Shown here in pieces: positions 5,325-6,908 of a stretch of 6,908 nucleotides of DNA (position 1 is its first letter; every line of letters starts with the position of its first letter). This stretch comes from Candidatus Woesearchaeota archaeon (GTDB taxonomy: Archaea; Nanobdellota; Nanobdellia; Woesearchaeales; GW2011-AR4), in the NCBI GenBank assembly GCA_030631975.1, contig DAOVKD010000033.1:1-6908 (forward strand), written 5' to 3'. Under the pieces are notes generated by a model. It was not told the origin of the DNA. It saw nothing but the letters and a program-made list of their open reading frames with translations, and made no database searches. The position numbers and the translations under genes are program-made.

Positions 5325-6082
5325 TATCCTAAATGCTCATACTCCCCGTATGTAAAAAAGCCAATCAACTGCTTTAATCTTGCTAATTTAGGAAATAAAT
5401 CTTTTTCTAATCTGCTTACATTTTCAAACAGCTCAAAAACTTCTGGCTTAAAGATATAAATTCCTGCGTTAACTATATTAGTAGAGCTTTGCTTTGGCTT
5501 TTCCTGAAAATCAACAATAAAATCCCCGTCCAAAATTGCAGTGCCGTAACCCAATATCTTTTCTCTTGTCATCAAACCCATTGTAGCCATTTTATCTAAT
5601 TCCAAATGCTTCTTTATCATCTTCAACAAATTAAAATTATTGTAAGTGTCTCCTGACATCACTATAAAACTGTTTTTTATTTTATCTTTTACAGCCTGTA
5701 ATGCCTGCGCATTTCCCTTTGCTTCTTTTTCAATGATCTCAACATTAATTTTTGCATCAGAGATCTCACTTAACAACAAATTGATATTTTTTGTATGCTG
5801 GGTAACAATATAAACATTATTTATGCCATATTTTGCAAAAAAATCAAGCTGGTTTTTTATAAGGGATTTTCCTTTTACTTTTTTCAACAGATTTTTCTGA
5901 TGCTCGCCTTTTATCAGCAAAACAGCAGTGTTTATTGATTGTTCCTGCAGTCCTTTTTTCAGAAAAAACTCCACTGCCTGGCTTCTTGATCTTATTACAG
6001 AACCATCTACTTTGCTGTCTATTAAATCAAGCAGACTTTTATCCAGACTTATTGCGATTTTAGGTTTTCTTTGATTTGTCAT
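5324..6082 (-). CDS. Ribbon-helix-helix domain fused to a degenerate sugar-nucleotidyltransferase-like domain
   Basis: A 252-residue two-domain protein. Residues 7-46 fit a ribbon-helix-helix (CopG/Arc/MetJ) DNA-binding unit: strand KIAISLD, helix KSLLDLIDSKV, then SRSQAVEFFLKKGL. Residues 51-252 resemble NTP_transferase (GlmU/RmlA type): strand AVLLIKGE (53-60), VKGKSLIKNQLDFF (69-82), NAQALQA (124-130), metal-site SGDTYNN (143-149), GYGTAILDGDFIVDFQEKP (178-196), VNAGIYIF (204-211) and LEKDLFPKLA (225-234). The signature loop G-x-G-T-R-L..P-K is missing: only GE at 59-60 remains, and about nine residues are absent before VKGK. The protein ends at YEHLG, where active enzymes have W-x-D-x-G-T and a helix. 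The sugar-side motifs (EKP, NAG) are kept. It may be a sugar or nucleotide-sugar sensing regulator. It has a GAGGT site seven bases before the ATG and overlaps the transporter gene by ATGA. Confidence 0.8.
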   Translation of the reverse strand: MTNQRKPKIAISLDKSLLDLIDSKVDGSVIRSRSQAVEFFLKKGLQEQSINTAVLLIKGEHQKNLLKKVKGKSLIKNQLDFFAKYGINNVYIVTQHTKNINLLLSEISDAKINVEIIEKEAKGNAQALQAVKDKIKNSFIVMSGDTYNNFNLLKMIKKHLELDKMATMGLMTREKILGYGTAILDGDFIVDFQEKPKQSSTNIVNAGIYIFKPEVFELFENVSRLEKDLFPKLARLKQLIGFFTYGEYEHLG

Positions 6083-6908
6083 TTTATATACCTCATTAAT
6101 GTGAATCCCAATATATCCATTACATACTGGTAAAGCAAGAGCACTCCAATTACAACAGGACTCAAAACCCCAATAGCTATGCCTAAACCTAAGGATGTGT
6201 TCCTTCTTGTAGTAACTAAAGCAAATGATATTGAGTATTCTCTATCGGAAAATTTTTTTACCAAGTAAAAGATAACAATAAAAGAAAGTACAAATGACAA
6301 TGCCAACACCAGTAAAATATTTATCAGTGAAGGAAAATTATTCAAAATTCCGGAATCATAAAGTACGCCTGCAGAAATAAACTGCACAATAATGAAGGAT
6401 ACTGATGAAAAAAAGTCAGCTTTTTTCTTAATTCCAGAAAAAACCTTGCTTGTGAGATTTGCTAGTATGAATGGTAAAACTATAATCAAAACTAGCTTGA
6501 TAAACATAATAAGTACATTAAAAGAAACTAAATTCTTAGTTAATAAATAAAAAACTAATGGTGTAAAAATTGGAGATAATAGACTTGTAAGTAAAAGCAT
6601 AACTAAAACATATGGAGAGTCCCCCTTCAATAAATTTGAATACAATACGTTTGTTGTAGCAGTTGGTAAGGTAAAAACAAAAATTATTCCTGCCAAAATT
6701 AAAGTGTCCAGCCTTAAAATTTTTACTGAAATCAGCATAAATAAAACGGGCAACAAAATAAAATGAATCAGAAGTGTCACTAAATTACCCTTCCAACTCT
6801 TTAATTTCTGAAATAAATTTGTAGCCGGAACTTTAAACGAAGAAAAGTAAATTATTAGGAAAATAAGATATTGGATTAGGTGCTGAAGGCTTAGACTTAT
6901 ATTATTAA
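6079..6908 (-). CDS. BASS/SBF-family (bile acid:sodium symporter-like) transporter, 5' end outside window
   Basis: The frame stays open to the right edge, so the internal GTG at 6780 is not the true start; 275 residues are visible. About nine membrane helices can be drawn (roughly 7-24, 44-59, 68-80, 99-122, 130-151, 165-183, 195-216, 229-250 and 251-270), so little more than the first helix of a ten-helix protein should be missing. Family-like features: the crossover region LPTATTNVLYSNLLKGD (80-96), SPIFTPL further on, and the second crossover ALVTTRRNTSLGLG (229-242). In structurally known BASS proteins the second crossover carries a sodium-binding Glu; here T-T-R-R-N stands in that place, so coupling ion and substrate may differ. 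Family members move organic anions such as bile acids, pyruvate and pantoate. The stop overlaps the start of the regulator-like gene (ATGA). Confidence 0.78.
   Translation of the reverse strand, partial: NNISLSLQHLIQYLIFLIIYFSSFKVPATNLFQKLKSWKGNLVTLLIHFILLPVLFMLISVKILRLDTLILAGIIFVFTLPTATTNVLYSNLLKGDSPYVLVMLLLTSLLSPIFTPLVFYLLTKNLVSFNVLIMFIKLVLIIVLPFILANLTSKVFSGIKKKADFFSSVSFIIVQFISAGVLYDSGILNNFPSLINILLVLALSFVLSFIVIFYLVKKFSDREYSISFALVTTRRNTSLGLGIAIGVLSPVVIGVLLLYQYVMDILGFTLMRYIK
6090..6094 (-). promoter_or_regulatory. Shine-Dalgarno site GAGGT for the RHH-nucleotidyltransferase gene
   Basis: On the minus strand GAGGT lies seven bases before the ATG at 6082, inside the last codons of the transporter gene. 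It supports this start and shows that the two genes are co-translated from one message. Confidence 0.6.

Noticed and set aside
6778..6780. GTG at 6780 as the start of the transporter
   Set aside because: The frame remains open to the window edge and the extra 42 codons encode a further membrane helix and loop typical of the family, so the gene starts outside.

Overview
The window is AT-rich and looks archaeal, most likely from a small-genome DPANN-type lineage such as Woesearchaeota or Pacearchaeota; a candidate-phyla bacterium is not excluded. The signs are Shine-Dalgarno sites of the GAGGT type, an archaeal-style TATA box (TTTATAAA) about 26 bp before a start codon, heavy use of AGA/AGG and ATA codons, very tight gene packing, and a ribbon-helix-helix domain joined to a nucleotidyltransferase-like domain. 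The placement rests on sequence style, not on a marker gene.

Left part (1-1606, plus strand): the end of a surface-glycan operon. It holds the C-terminal tail of a family 2 glycosyltransferase, a three-helix DUF2304 membrane protein, and a family 9 (heptosyltransferase-like) glycosyltransferase. Gaps are 0-7 bp. It converges on the minus-strand genes across only 35 bp.

Middle part (1642-5273, minus strand, read right to left): a five-gene operon. The order is a two-helix small membrane protein, a one-helix small membrane protein with an SxtJ-like C-terminus, a NodU/CmcH/SxtI-type O-carbamoyltransferase, a membrane-anchored SGNH/GDSL hydrolase, and a 53-residue DUF5989 protein. The last gene is too short for most ORF callers and overlaps the hydrolase stop. 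Junctions are a 4-nt ATGA overlap, a 7-bp gap, a 14-bp overlap and an 8-bp overlap. The gene set corresponds to sxtI/J/K/L of cyanobacterial saxitoxin clusters, but here it lies beside glycosyltransferases, so a role in decorating (carbamoylating) a cell-surface glycan is the better reading. The SxtJ-like component appears to be split over two genes.

Right part (5324-6908, minus strand): a bile-acid:sodium symporter (BASS/SBF) family transporter that runs off the right edge, coupled by an ATGA overlap to a 252-residue protein. That protein joins an N-terminal ribbon-helix-helix DNA-binding domain to a sugar-nucleotidyltransferase-like domain. The nucleotide-binding signature loop is shortened and lacks its key residues, and the protein stops at the C-terminal metal-site motif, so it looks more like a sugar or nucleotide-sugar sensing regulator than a working enzyme. 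It lies directly upstream of the carbamoylation operon, whose promoter TATA box is bracketed by an 8-bp direct repeat (AAACTAGG) that could be an operator. This possible regulator-plus-surface-modification unit is the most interesting content of the window. There is no gene-free stretch over 60 bp, and I see no RNA gene, CRISPR array or insertion sequence.
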